A DNA stretch of 46,970 nt, from positions 1 to 46,970 of the forward strand of contig JAEEXQ010000011.1 of the NCBI GenBank assembly GCA_016287875.1, given 5' to 3'. This document shows, piece after piece, positions 24,088 through 33,170 of the stretch. Source of the stretch: Bacteroidales bacterium. Lineage in GTDB: Bacteria > Bacteroidota > Bacteroidia > Bacteroidales > UBA932. Made by a program: the position numbers and the translations under genes. The notes beneath the pieces were generated by a model. The model was not told where the DNA came from. It made no database searches and saw only the letters and a list, made by a program, of their open reading frames with translations. The first letter of the stretch is position 1; the number at the start of each line of letters is the position of its first letter.

Positions 24088-25431
24088 CTATTTCTTGATA
24101 GGATAAAGACGGAGCAGCAGCATTATTATAAAGGCGATGGCGGCAGGGAAGATGGAGAATATGCTCCATATCATCTTCTGCACGGCAGGCTCGTTGGTGA
24201 TGGTCACCACGGTCTGTCCCGTGACGGGATCGCTGCCGGAGATGAAACCTGCCAGGCCGAGGAAGGTGGCCACCAGGGCCCCCGAGATGGCGGAGCCGAA
24301 CTTCTGGGCCATAGTTCCGGAAGAGAAAATGAGTCCGGTGGAGGAGGTGCCGTTCTTCTCGGTGGCATAATCGGCCACATCCGCATACATCGACCAGAGC
24401 AGCGGGGAATAAAGTCCGATTCCGACGGAGGTGAGGATTACCATCGCCACCATCAGCCAGATGAACTTGGGATCCATGGGGATGAAGAAGAAGAGTATGG
24501 AAGTTACCGCGCAGATAAGCGCCGCGATGCTGAATGCACGGTGCTTGGAGCCCACCCACCTGGTAAATGCAGGACTGATGCCTCCGAAAATCATACAGGT
24601 AACCTCGCCGAAGGTCATAAAGACCGTATAGTTGATGATAAGGCCCGACACGGTGACATCGCCGTGGAGGCAGTATTCCAGCAGATAACCGGCCACTGCG
24701 TAGCGGAATCCGTTGAAGAAATTGGTGCAGACGCCGACCAGGGTGAGATATATCCAAGGTTTGTTGCGGAAGAGGTCGGCGAAGGGCTTGAAGGAGAACT
24801 TCTCGGCACGGACCGGTTTCAGACGTTCCTTGGTAAGCAGTCCGCAGGCCAAGGTGCCCAAAGCCGCCAGGCCGCCGAGTATGGCGCCCAGCACTGCATA
24901 CTGATGGGCCGGAGTGCCTCCTACCAGCTTCTGCAGATAAGGGAAGGACAGCAGGGTTATGAAGCCCATCGCATAGGCTCCCACCATACGGAAGGAGGAG
25001 AACTCGTTCTTCTCGTTGTCATCGGGTGTCATCACCCCGAGCAGGGAACCATAAGGGACGTTGACCGCCGTGTAAGCGACCATCATCAGCAGGTACATCG
25101 AGTATGCATAGATGCGCTTGCCTGCAGGGCCAAGGTCGGGCGTGTAGAGCAGCAGAGCGAAGATCACTCCCAGAGGGATGGCTCCGAAGATGATCCAAGG
25201 CCTGTAGGTACCCCATCTCGACTGGGTTCGGTCGGCGATGGCTCCCATCAGAGGATCGGTCACAACGTCGAAAAGACGGGCTACCAGCATCAGGGTGGCC
25301 GCATCCGCGACCGTCAATCCGAAGATATTGGTAAAGAACAGAGGGAATGCGATGGACATCACTTTCCAGGTGATTCCACCTGCAGCCGCATCGCCCAAGG
25401 CGTAGCCTATTTTCTCGGAGAGTCTTGCCAT
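24088..25431 (-). CDS. GPH-family sugar/cation symporter
   Basis: The 447-residue inner-membrane protein has about 12 transmembrane segments and MelB-like signatures: KIGYALGDAAAGG at the start, ARLFDVVTDPLMGAIADRTQSRWGTYRPWI in the first half, and YSPLLWSMYADVADYATEKNG in the second. GPH carriers import oligosaccharides with sodium or protons. In Bacteroides fragilis a GPH-type carrier sits with GH130 and cellobiose 2-epimerase in the mannan operon. Here it lies directly after GH130 (8-base gap). Mannobiose, and perhaps cellobiose, are the likely cargo, which would feed the two phosphorylases. Confidence 0.9.
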   Translation of the reverse strand: MARLSEKIGYALGDAAAGGITWKVMSIAFPLFFTNIFGLTVADAATLMLVARLFDVVTDPLMGAIADRTQSRWGTYRPWIIFGAIPLGVIFALLLYTPDLGPAGKRIYAYSMYLLMMVAYTAVNVPYGSLLGVMTPDDNEKNEFSSFRMVGAYAMGFITLLSFPYLQKLVGGTPAHQYAVLGAILGGLAALGTLACGLLTKERLKPVRAEKFSFKPFADLFRNKPWIYLTLVGVCTNFFNGFRYAVAGYLLEYCLHGDVTVSGLIINYTVFMTFGEVTCMIFGGISPAFTRWVGSKHRAFSIAALICAVTSILFFFIPMDPKFIWLMVAMVILTSVGIGLYSPLLWSMYADVADYATEKNGTSSTGLIFSSGTMAQKFGSAISGALVATFLGLAGFISGSDPVTGQTVVTITNEPAVQKMIWSIFSIFPAAIAFIIMLLLRLYPIKK

Positions 25432-25439
25432 GGCGGGTA

Positions 25440-26597
25440 TTATTTGCTGTTCTTATCTATGAGACGGTTCAGGCGTTCCACGGTAAGGCCGGTGCGGTAT
25501 CCGTCCGGAGCCGTGTTCAGGCAGTAGTCCACCAGACGGTCGATGCTGGAGGTGGCCACGTGCATACGGGTATCGCTGGAGGCATAGTAGATGAATACCT
25601 TGCCATCCTCGTCGGCTATCCAGCCATTGGAGAATAGCACGTTCATCACGTCTCCTATGTATTCTTCCCCTTCTGGGGCCATGAAGAATCCGGCAGGCTC
25701 GGCGATCACCCTGGTAGGGTCGTCGAGGGCGGTCATATACATATAGAGCACATAGCGCAGGCCGGAAGCGCAGTAACGCACTCCGTGGGCCAGATGCAGC
25801 CATCCTTTGGAGGTCTTGACAGGGGCGGGGCCTTCTCCGTTCTTGGCTTCCTTGATGGTATGGTAGATGCGGGTGTTGATCACCTTCTCCTCGCGGATTA
25901 CGGCGCCATCCATAGTATCGACCAGGGCCCAGCTTATGCCGCCACCGCTGCCGGCGTCGATGAATCCGTCCTGAGGCCTGGTGTAGAGGGCGTACTTGCC
26001 GTCCACGAACTCGGGATGCAGCACCACGTTGCGCTGGTGGCTGGGAGACTGTATGTCGGGAAGACGCTCCCAGTTCTCGAGATCCTTGGTACGGGCCACG
26101 CCAGCGGCTGCGACCGCCGAGGAAGTGTCGCCCGCGGGGGCGGCAGGGTCCTTGCGCTCAACGCAGAATATGCCGTAGATCCATCCGTCCTCGTGGGCGG
26201 TGAGGCGCATATCATAAACGTTGGTGGCAGGTTCGCCGTATTCGGGCATAGTGATGGGGCGCTTGCGGAAACGGAATCCGTCCACGCCGTTTTCGCTCTC
26301 GGCCACGGCGAAGAAGGATTTGCGGTCGGCGCCTTCCACCCTGGCCACCATGCAATAGCGTCCGCCGAACTTGATGGCGCCCGCATTGAAGGCAGCGTGA
26401 ATGCCGAAACGCTCCAGCAGGTAAGGGTTAGTGGCGGGGTCGAAGTCATAACGCCACTCCAGAGGTGCATGATCCGCCGTCAGCACGGGGTTCTTGTACC
26501 TTTCGTATATGCCATTGCCCTCGAGGGGGACATTAATCCTTTGCAATAGTTCCTCGTGACGCGCACGCAGGAAACGCTCTCTCTCTTTGAAGTCCAT
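25440..26597 (-). CDS. GH130 4-O-beta-D-mannosyl-D-glucose phosphorylase
   Basis: The 385-residue protein has no signal peptide and so is cytoplasmic. It matches GH130 subfamily 1: [19 protein letters not shown] near the start, [20 protein letters not shown], the VYDMRLT motif with Asp129 aligning with the family's catalytic acid, [25 protein letters not shown], and [10 protein letters not shown]. The characterised relative cleaves mannosyl-glucose with phosphate to mannose 1-phosphate and glucose. Its substrate is made from mannobiose by the cellobiose 2-epimerase coded at 42956. It is flanked by GH26 (3 bases upstream) and the GPH carrier (8 bases downstream), the same partners as in the B. 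fragilis mannan operon. Confidence 0.92.
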   Translation of the reverse strand: MDFKERERFLRARHEELLQRINVPLEGNGIYERYKNPVLTADHAPLEWRYDFDPATNPYLLERFGIHAAFNAGAIKFGGRYCMVARVEGADRKSFFAVAESENGVDGFRFRKRPITMPEYGEPATNVYDMRLTAHEDGWIYGIFCVERKDPAAPAGDTSSAVAAAGVARTKDLENWERLPDIQSPSHQRNVVLHPEFVDGKYALYTRPQDGFIDAGSGGGISWALVDTMDGAVIREEKVINTRIYHTIKEAKNGEGPAPVKTSKGWLHLAHGVRYCASGLRYVLYMYMTALDDPTRVIAEPAGFFMAPEGEEYIGDVMNVLFSNGWIADEDGKVFIYYASSDTRMHVATSSIDRLVDYCLNTAPDGYRTGLTVERLNRLIDKNSK

Positions 26598-26600
26598 AAT

Positions 26601-27716
26601 TTACAATAGTATTATTTTGTCTGATTCTGCGAATCTGATGAAGTCGTTTTCATATTCGAATCCCTTCCAGGGGCCGTAGAAATGCTCCGGCCTGTCCCAG
26701 GCGTTGCGCCAGGTAAGCACGTAGACCAGAGGGAAATCCTTGATGCAGGGGTAGAGGGTGGAAGTCCACCAGTCAGGGCTGCAGAGGCCCTCCAGGCCGG
26801 TTTCGGAGAGGGCTATGAGCTTGCCGTGCTCCTTACCGAGCTGCTGCAGGTACTCCAGCGTAGGCACCAGCTTGCTGCGGAAAAGCTCGCTGGCAGCCTC
26901 CATCCCAGCCTCGCCTCCGTTGTAGGTATAGGCATCCAGGCCGAGTATGTCGATGACGTCGTCGCCGGGATAGCGCTCCATATATCCTTCCGCATCCACG
27001 TCAAGGTTGGGGGAATAGCACCAGACTATGTTATCCATCCCGCGCTCTTCCGTCAGATAATCGTAGGTCATACGGAAGAGGGCCTTGTACTGCCCGACGG
27101 TGCAGAGGTCCTTGCCCCACCAGAACCAGCTGGCGGTATGCTCGTGCCAGGGGCGGAAGATAAAGGGGATGCGCTTGCCGTCGGCATCGCGCAGGCTGTC
27201 GAAGAAATCCCCGAGAATGGTGAGCCAGCCCTTGAAAGCTTCGTGGTGTTCTCCCCCTTCGAGTATGGAGGCCACCACCTTGTCGGAACTCACGTCCCAG
27301 GCGGTTCCGCCGGTGAAGATGTTGCGGGGATGCCAGGAGAAGGTGACCACTCCCCCTCTTTCCACGTGCTTTACGGCCGCCCTGCGTATAAGTTCGAAGG
27401 GCACTCCGTCAAGGCTGACGCTGCCGCCGAGCTCGATTTCACCGAGCTCCAGGCCTAGGACGGCGGGATATTTGCCGCTGACTTCCTTCACGTCGGAGCG
27501 CTCCAGAGGATCGTTGGCCGGATCTTCGACCTTCCAGCTATGGCCGTAGCAGAGGTCGTCCTGATGGCCGTAAAGGATCTTGCCCGCTTCGGCCGAGGCC
27601 TTAAGGCAGTCGAGAAGACGTGTACGGCCGCTTTGGGCTGCACTCCCGCAGGATGCTGCGAGCATTACGGAGAGGCCGATGGCCAGGATAGGTTTAAGTA
27701 TATGTCTCATTTTCAA
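26601..27716 (-). CDS. GH26 beta-mannanase lipoprotein, ManA type
   Basis: The 371-residue lipoprotein (AASC, Cys23) consists of a single GH26 barrel. It shows KILYGHQDDLCYG, PAVLGLELGEIELGG, VVTFSWHPRN, FIFRPWHEHT with acid/base Glu192, WFWWGKDLC, and LIALSETGLEG with nucleophile Glu305. GH26 mannanases cut beta-1,4-mannan, and this ManA-like form often releases mannobiose. Its start overlaps the GH5_4 stop by four bases, and GH130 follows after 3 bases. It probably acts in the periplasm on imported oligosaccharides, making mannobiose for the epimerase and GH130 route; the location is inferred from the Cys tail lacking a clear surface-export signal. Confidence 0.92.
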   Translation of the reverse strand: MKMRHILKPILAIGLSVMLAASCGSAAQSGRTRLLDCLKASAEAGKILYGHQDDLCYGHSWKVEDPANDPLERSDVKEVSGKYPAVLGLELGEIELGGSVSLDGVPFELIRRAAVKHVERGGVVTFSWHPRNIFTGGTAWDVSSDKVVASILEGGEHHEAFKGWLTILGDFFDSLRDADGKRIPFIFRPWHEHTASWFWWGKDLCTVGQYKALFRMTYDYLTEERGMDNIVWCYSPNLDVDAEGYMERYPGDDVIDILGLDAYTYNGGEAGMEAASELFRSKLVPTLEYLQQLGKEHGKLIALSETGLEGLCSPDWWTSTLYPCIKDFPLVYVLTWRNAWDRPEHFYGPWKGFEYENDFIRFAESDKIILL

Positions 27717-29290
27717 TTTTTTGGTGCTTTATCGTAAACGGTTTCCAGCGTATAGGCCGGGGATGCGTTGTTCATTGCGTTGGTCATTATGTCCACGACC
27801 TCCTTGCTGTCGCCCATATAGTCTCCGGTGCCGTGGTTGATGTAGCCGTGACGCTCCTTGCCGTAGCCGGGAGCCCCGTTATCCCATAGGAATGCGGGCA
27901 GGCCGTAGGTCTTGGCAGCCTTCACAACATACTCGAGATAGTATTTGTAGAAGGCCCAGGAGCGGCTGTCGCTCTTGTTGCGCATAGAGCATCCGAACTC
28001 GCCTATATACACAGGGATGCCCTTGTTTACATAGTTGCGGGTGAACTTGTTGAAAAGAGCCTTGAAATACTCTTCGTCGCTTCCGTTGGCTTTGTTGCCG
28101 GCCTTGCCGGTATGGCCCCAGTCGGAATACTGTGCGTCTCCGATGGTGAAATCATAGGGATCGTAGCAATGGAATGCGAGCATCATCTTGCCGGCAGGGT
28201 CGGAAGGCATCACAAAGTAATCCACGAAGCCAGGATTGGCAGCATAGGTGGGCACGCCCAGCCAGCGGGTGGCGTTGTTGCCGCCAGTTGCACGGACCGC
28301 ATCCACGAAGGCCTGGTTCCATTGGTTGAGCACATTGCACTGCACGGAGGGATTGGCCCTGAAGGCAGCGCTGTTGCCCCATCCTCCGTCATGGATCTCA
28401 TTGAAGGATTCCAGTATCAGCCACTCGCCCTTGTCCTTGAATCTATCCGCGATCTGCGTCCAGACGGCCTTGATTTCGGCCTTTATCGATTCGTTGGTAT
28501 CGGGATTCACGGATGCCGCCAGTATGTTGAGCCAGTGGCCATCGTTGTTGCATTCGTCGTGATGGGTGTTGACTATGGCATAGAGCCCGGCGGTCTCGGC
28601 GTAACCCACGATTTCAGCCACCCGGTCCAGCCAGGCTTCATCTATCTTGTATCCGGGTGCGGGGCCTATCTTGTCGAGCCAGGTGACAGGGATGCGGACG
28701 GACTTGAATCCGGCCTGCTTGAGTTTCGTAAATGTTGCCTGGGTGCATTTTGCGTTGCCCCAGACGGTCTCGGAAGGAGTGGTGCCGCTGAAGGCGTCCA
28801 TATGGTTGCCCATATTCCAACCGAGTCCCAGCGCGGCGGCCAGATCCCAGGCCACGTCGGACAGGCGCTCGTCGGTACCGGGGTCCACGGGGGCATTCTC
28901 GGTAGTGAAGGATGTGCGGGCGGCTGCCGCTGCTTTCTGGGAGGACTTGAAACCGTTCACCGCGCCTTCAGGCACCTCTACCGTATATGTAGTGGCATAT
29001 TCGAGGCCCGAGATGCTGACCGTAATCGTATTGTTGTAGGCATTGACCGAGTTTATCGACACTTCGGGGGTGATGCTTATACGGCTTTGGTCCGCAAGGC
29101 TGATCTTTATGTTCTGGTCGTAGCTGAACACGACGGATGAAGTGCTCACAAGTACTCCGGTAGCGCCCGGTTCGGGAGATACGGCCGTCAGCACGGGTGC
29201 GGCAGCATCCGTCTTCTGGTTTTTCTCGTTGTTGCCGCAGCTCGCCAGCAAGGCGCACAGGGCCATCAGCATCAGTAATTTAGTTTTCAT
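27713..29290 (-). CDS. GH5_4-type endoglucanase lipoprotein with Ig-like domain
   Basis: The 525-residue lipoprotein (LLASC, Cys18) has an acidic-polar tail suited to surface export, a Big_5-like Ig domain (about 32-130, VSPEPGATGVLV to TSFTTE) and a GH5 barrel (about 145-510). Motifs are LGLGWNMGNHMDA, SVRIPVTW, YAIVNTHHDE, LILESFNEIHDGG with acid/base Glu298, and VYIGEFG with nucleophile Glu431. These fit subfamily 4, which includes endoglucanases, licheninases and xyloglucanases. It should cut the glucan linkages of the polymer at the cell surface. The Ig-like domain is homologous to that of the GH26 gene before it, which lies 3 bases upstream. Confidence 0.87.
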   Translation of the reverse strand: MKTKLLMLMALCALLASCGNNEKNQKTDAAAPVLTAVSPEPGATGVLVSTSSVVFSYDQNIKISLADQSRISITPEVSINSVNAYNNTITVSISGLEYATTYTVEVPEGAVNGFKSSQKAAAAARTSFTTENAPVDPGTDERLSDVAWDLAAALGLGWNMGNHMDAFSGTTPSETVWGNAKCTQATFTKLKQAGFKSVRIPVTWLDKIGPAPGYKIDEAWLDRVAEIVGYAETAGLYAIVNTHHDECNNDGHWLNILAASVNPDTNESIKAEIKAVWTQIADRFKDKGEWLILESFNEIHDGGWGNSAAFRANPSVQCNVLNQWNQAFVDAVRATGGNNATRWLGVPTYAANPGFVDYFVMPSDPAGKMMLAFHCYDPYDFTIGDAQYSDWGHTGKAGNKANGSDEEYFKALFNKFTRNYVNKGIPVYIGEFGCSMRNKSDSRSWAFYKYYLEYVVKAAKTYGLPAFLWDNGAPGYGKERHGYINHGTGDYMGDSKEVVDIMTNAMNNASPAYTLETVYDKAPKN

Positions 29291-29293
29291 AAG

Positions 29294-30745
29294 TTATTTC
29301 CAGTCGCTAACATTGCCTCTATTCAGTATGTGGGAATTGGACAGCGCCTTTTTCCAGTCGTCGATGGAGTTGTTCCAGCTGTCGGAATACAAAAGCGGAT
29401 TGCCTTCACCGTCGAAGCTGTTCCAGGTAAGGAAATAGAGCCAGGGAGCCCCTTCGTCGTAACACGCATCGATATCAAAAAGGTTGCCAATCTCGCAAAG
29501 AGCCACCATCTTACGGCCCTTCACCGAATCGTTAACCCTCTTGAATACAGCCGACTGAGTCGTATTCTTGGCCACGTAGAGGTCGGAGCCCACCAGGTCC
29601 ACGCAGTCATCTCCCGGATACCACTCCTCCATCTTTTCCACATCCGCAAGTTTGCCGGCATCGCTGGTCTGCACGGTCCAAACCCATATCAGGTTGTTCA
29701 GTTTGTATGTGTGCGTGAGTTTGTCGTAGAGATATCTCCACAACTGCTTGCAGGGCCCGGCCCCGTCGCGCCCCCACCAGAACCAGGCGCCCCAGGTATA
29801 ATCCCCTGCGGCCTCGTGCAGAGGGCGGAAGAGGACGGGAATGCCGGCATCGGAGAGGAGTTTCATATATCCCGCCAGCTTGGCTATCTGGGCATCTATG
29901 CATTCATGCTGCCAGCTGCCGGCGGCCAGGGCGTCGGATGGTTTGAATACGGAGTTGTCCTTGGTGTAGAAGGCGCACATTCCGGGGTCCTTGGCCCTGT
30001 AGGCCTCTTCCGATTTAGGCACGTTCCAATGCCAGCAGATCTGGATAATGCTGCCGGCATCCCAGGCAGCCTTCAGGTCGCTGATATCCCCGTAGTCCGG
30101 GCACTCGCTCCAGGCCTTGGGAGGCCATTCCAGGAAGAGGTAGTCGTATCCGCATACCGCGGGATACTTCCCTGTTATGGAGTTTATGTAGTTGGCGAAG
30201 CGGTTGTCCCAGCCGTTCTTGCAGGCCATGGAGCCGCTCAGAGTCTTCTTGCCGTAAGTATCCAGCAGGAACTGGTATAGGGCCTTGGCGCGGGGGCTGG
30301 CGGAAGCGTTGCTGAGCGTGGTCTGCGGATTCAGCGTGTAGGTCTTATACTCTTTCATCGAGAAGCTCACGCTCACGGCCGGGGAGGGCTCCTGCCCGGT
30401 CTTGAATCCGTGCACCGCACCAGCCTTCACGCTCACGGTGTAGGTCGATCCCTGTTCCAGCCCGTTTACGCCCACCTTGAGTTCTTTTCCGTAGGCTAAG
30501 ACATCCGTGATTCCGGCATCGCCGCTTATGCTTACGGCATCCTGCCCTTTACCGGAAACGGCGATGTTCTGATCGTAGGTAAACACCACCGTAAGGGCGT
30601 TCCCCACCAGGTCCCGGCTGCCGTCGGCGGGGTTGACGCTGACAAGGGATGGGCCGGGTACCGGACTGCCACCTCCCTCCTCCTTTCCGCAGGATGCGGA
30701 CAGAAGAAGGGCGGCAAGCAGCGATATGACAGATAGTTTTTTCAT
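29294..30745 (-). CDS. GH26 endo-beta-mannanase lipoprotein with Ig-like domain
   Basis: The ATG at 30745 (MKKLSVIS) is preferred to one four codons upstream because it gives a clean lipoprotein signal (LLSASC, Cys19). The tail KEEGGG is acidic, which favours surface display. A Big_5-like domain (about 32-130) precedes the GH26 barrel (about 135-470). Motifs are KTLSGSMACKNG, GYDYLFLEWPP, QICWHWNVP, VLFRPLHEAAGDYTWGAWFWWG with acid/base Glu311, and MVALCEIG with nucleophile Glu418. It should start attack on mannan at the surface. A 9-bp hairpin precedes it in the operon. Confidence 0.9.
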   Translation of the reverse strand: MKKLSVISLLAALLLSASCGKEEGGGSPVPGPSLVSVNPADGSRDLVGNALTVVFTYDQNIAVSGKGQDAVSISGDAGITDVLAYGKELKVGVNGLEQGSTYTVSVKAGAVHGFKTGQEPSPAVSVSFSMKEYKTYTLNPQTTLSNASASPRAKALYQFLLDTYGKKTLSGSMACKNGWDNRFANYINSITGKYPAVCGYDYLFLEWPPKAWSECPDYGDISDLKAAWDAGSIIQICWHWNVPKSEEAYRAKDPGMCAFYTKDNSVFKPSDALAAGSWQHECIDAQIAKLAGYMKLLSDAGIPVLFRPLHEAAGDYTWGAWFWWGRDGAGPCKQLWRYLYDKLTHTYKLNNLIWVWTVQTSDAGKLADVEKMEEWYPGDDCVDLVGSDLYVAKNTTQSAVFKRVNDSVKGRKMVALCEIGNLFDIDACYDEGAPWLYFLTWNSFDGEGNPLLYSDSWNNSIDDWKKALSNSHILNRGNVSDWK

Positions 30746-30764
30746 CAGACAACACAAATGAGGA

Positions 30765-30792
30765 CCCGGAGGGAGGGTCAGCCCCCTCCGGG
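30765..30792 (-). promoter_or_regulatory. Strong hairpin inside the operon
   Basis: In the 54-base gap after the IPT/TIG protein, CCCGGAGGG (30765-30773) pairs perfectly with CCCTCCGGG (30784-30792). No T-run follows on the minus strand, so full termination is unlikely. It may protect the 3' end of the upstream SusC-SusD-binding-protein message or partly attenuate the enzyme genes. Confidence 0.55.
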
Positions 30793-30799
30793 CAAGAGT

Positions 30800-33157
30800 T
30801 TACAATATGGTGACTTCCTTGATGATCCAGTCGGAACCCTGGATTACCATGGCCACGCGGCCGTCGCCCTGATAATCGGTATTCAGGCCGAAGTAGTCGC
30901 CGGGAGTAGCCAGGATATGGTTCAAGACTGCTTCCGTCAAGGTGAGCTCGAGTCTGGTGACATCCTTTCCGCCCACATTGTCGGTGGTGATGTATGCTCC
31001 GCCGATTTCAGGGAAGGTCATATCGGCATTCGCCCACCAGCCATCGTTGAGCTGGACCTGTCCCCAGCTCTCGGTCTGTTCGAAGTAGAATATCAGCTTG
31101 CTGCCGGGGGTTGCCTTTTCGAAATATGACATTGCCAGGCCGAAGCGGCCGTCATCTCCCCAGGTAAGGGAAACGGGGCCCTTGAAGATAGTCACCTCCT
31201 GAGGGATATCCTCGACCACTTCTATCTTGGTAAGTATCAGGCTCTCACCCTGAATGATTCCTGAATAGCCCCAATCGACGAACGTCGTGAACTTGGTAAG
31301 GATATCCTCGGTAACCTTGATGGAAATATAACCGGAAGAGATATCCATCTTGTTGGTGTTGATGTTATTGGAGCCATCGGTGCTCTCGTCCACCACAAGG
31401 GCGTTCCAGTGTCCGTCGAACAACTGGAACTGCCACCAGTCGGCAGTAGGAGTGACATAATAGCGGATCTGCTGGCCCACGTGCATATCGATCTTGGTGA
31501 AAGCATCGGCGGGGACTTCCCAGTTGACGGCCCAGGCGCCTAAATCGACATTACCCTCCCAGACGACGGAGATACTCTGCTGAAGCAGCACCTCTATCTT
31601 GGTAGGACATACCTCCTTGTCTCCATTGAGCAATTCGAAGGTTATGCTGTAGGTACCTACCTTGTTGTAAGGCATTATGAAGGATATCTCGTCATCGGAA
31701 CGCTTGATATACTGGGAGACCTTGGCTTCGCCGATGTAGATACGGTCTATCATCATGAAGTTGGTACCCTTGAACGTTACGGCCGCTCCGATATGCTCGG
31801 CAGCAGGCATCTCGTTCACTACGATGAAGGAATCATAGTTGACGGTGATTTCGTCGGCAGGCTCCACGGTTTCGCCGTTTGCGAGCTTGAGTACGATCTT
31901 GCCGGAAACGGAGGTGGCGGCGGTGGCTATCTTGAGCTCATCCTCGCTTGCCTCGAAAGCTTCTTCCTTACCTCCGAGGGTAACTCCGGAGATAAGGTCG
32001 AGGTCGGTTCCGGAAACCACGAGGGTGTCACCGGCGGTGATGGTGGCAGGGGCGATGCTTACTACCGTAGGATGCACGAGGGTGAAAGCGACGGTGCTGC
32101 TCTCGCCATTGTCCATCACGAGGGTGATATCACCTTCGACGGCGGTCGCAGGGACGCTTTCAACGGTGATCTTGCCTTCAGCGCAGCTGAATGTCGCACC
32201 GGAGGCTCCCACGAAATCGACGCTGGTCACCAGCTCGAGGTCGCTGCCGCTGATTTCGAGAGCGCTGCCCGCCTTGACGGGAACGGGGCTGACGCTGAGG
32301 CCGGCAGGCCTGATCATGGTCACGGAACCGGCGTTCAGGGTATCCTTTGCGTAGGAGATGAGCAGGACGTCGCCGCTCTTGGCCTTGGAAGGAATGTCCA
32401 CGCTGATGGAAGTGTTGCCCTCGTTCAGGGTGAAAGCGGTGGTGTCAAGCACTACGCCGCCCTCGAAGACGAACTTCTCGATCATATTGAGGAAGGTTCC
32501 CTCAACAACTGCAGGCTTGCCGGGACGGGCATCCTCTATGGTCAGGGATGTGACCGTAGGCTTGCCTATCTTGATCTCGGTGAAACTGTAGATGAGATTC
32601 TCGCCGTCGGTAAGGATGGGCTCGCCGGTGATGGCGTTGGCAGGAACGGTGACCGAAGTCTGGTGGCGGGTGGCACCTGCATTGACGGGGACGCTTACCT
32701 CGTTGGCGAAGATGACCTCGGTTACCAGGTTCATATAATCACCGGTGATGGTGATCACGTCGCCGGGCATAGCCTCGGTGGCGCTGAAGGACTCGAACAC
32801 TATGGGCTCGATGTAAGTGACCTCGCTCTGGGTGAAGAGTTCCTTCTTGCCGGCAACGAGTTTGACTTTGCCGACCTCGGTCCCTTCGGCAGGAAGCTGC
32901 ACGCGGATCTCGGAAGGATTACCGCTCTTCACTACCTCGATGTCGGTGATGGGCGCGACACCGGGGACCTCCACGGCACCGACCTTATCGAGGTTGCTGC
33001 CGTAGAAGCACAGGGTGGCTCCACGCATCACGGGGTTCGGCCCGAACGATACCAGTTTCACTTCGCTGCTGGAATACTGGTTGGTGTCGAGCACCTCCTG
33101 CTGGCAAGCTGTGAACAGCAGGAGACCGATAGAAAGTATGCTGATTAACTTTTTCAT
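30800..33157 (-). CDS. Multi-IPT/TIG surface glycan-binding lipoprotein
   Basis: The ATG at 33157 gives 785 residues and the signal MKKLISILSIGLLLFTACQQE (lipid Cys). Residues about 30-525 are a row of six IPT/TIG-like Ig domains (VKLVSFGPNPVMRGATLCFYGSNL, ATEAMPGDVITITGDYM, IAPATITAGDTLVVSGTDL and others). The end holds two homologous modules (529-654 and 655-785), each with WW or WG, QxQLxDGxW and a terminal IIQGExLILTKIEV or VIQGSDWIIKEV strand. Rod-like TIG arrays ending in a binding module are usual for surface glycan-binding proteins beside SusD. The tandem end modules, with exposed Trp, are the likely ligand site. I know no specificity for them. Confidence 0.85.
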   Translation of the reverse strand: MKKLISILSIGLLLFTACQQEVLDTNQYSSSEVKLVSFGPNPVMRGATLCFYGSNLDKVGAVEVPGVAPITDIEVVKSGNPSEIRVQLPAEGTEVGKVKLVAGKKELFTQSEVTYIEPIVFESFSATEAMPGDVITITGDYMNLVTEVIFANEVSVPVNAGATRHQTSVTVPANAITGEPILTDGENLIYSFTEIKIGKPTVTSLTIEDARPGKPAVVEGTFLNMIEKFVFEGGVVLDTTAFTLNEGNTSISVDIPSKAKSGDVLLISYAKDTLNAGSVTMIRPAGLSVSPVPVKAGSALEISGSDLELVTSVDFVGASGATFSCAEGKITVESVPATAVEGDITLVMDNGESSTVAFTLVHPTVVSIAPATITAGDTLVVSGTDLDLISGVTLGGKEEAFEASEDELKIATAATSVSGKIVLKLANGETVEPADEITVNYDSFIVVNEMPAAEHIGAAVTFKGTNFMMIDRIYIGEAKVSQYIKRSDDEISFIMPYNKVGTYSITFELLNGDKEVCPTKIEVLLQQSISVVWEGNVDLGAWAVNWEVPADAFTKIDMHVGQQIRYYVTPTADWWQFQLFDGHWNALVVDESTDGSNNINTNKMDISSGYISIKVTEDILTKFTTFVDWGYSGIIQGESLILTKIEVVEDIPQEVTIFKGPVSLTWGDDGRFGLAMSYFEKATPGSKLIFYFEQTESWGQVQLNDGWWANADMTFPEIGGAYITTDNVGGKDVTRLELTLTEAVLNHILATPGDYFGLNTDYQGDGRVAMVIQGSDWIIKEVTIL

Positions 33158-33165
33158 ATTCATTT

Positions 33166-33170
33166 CTCCT
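33166..33170 (-). promoter_or_regulatory. Shine-Dalgarno that selects the start
   Basis: AGGAG on the minus strand lies 8 bases before the ATG at 33157 but only 2 before the ATG at 33163. The spacing favours 33157. Such a strong site is unusual among the AT-rich leaders of this locus. Confidence 0.5.
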
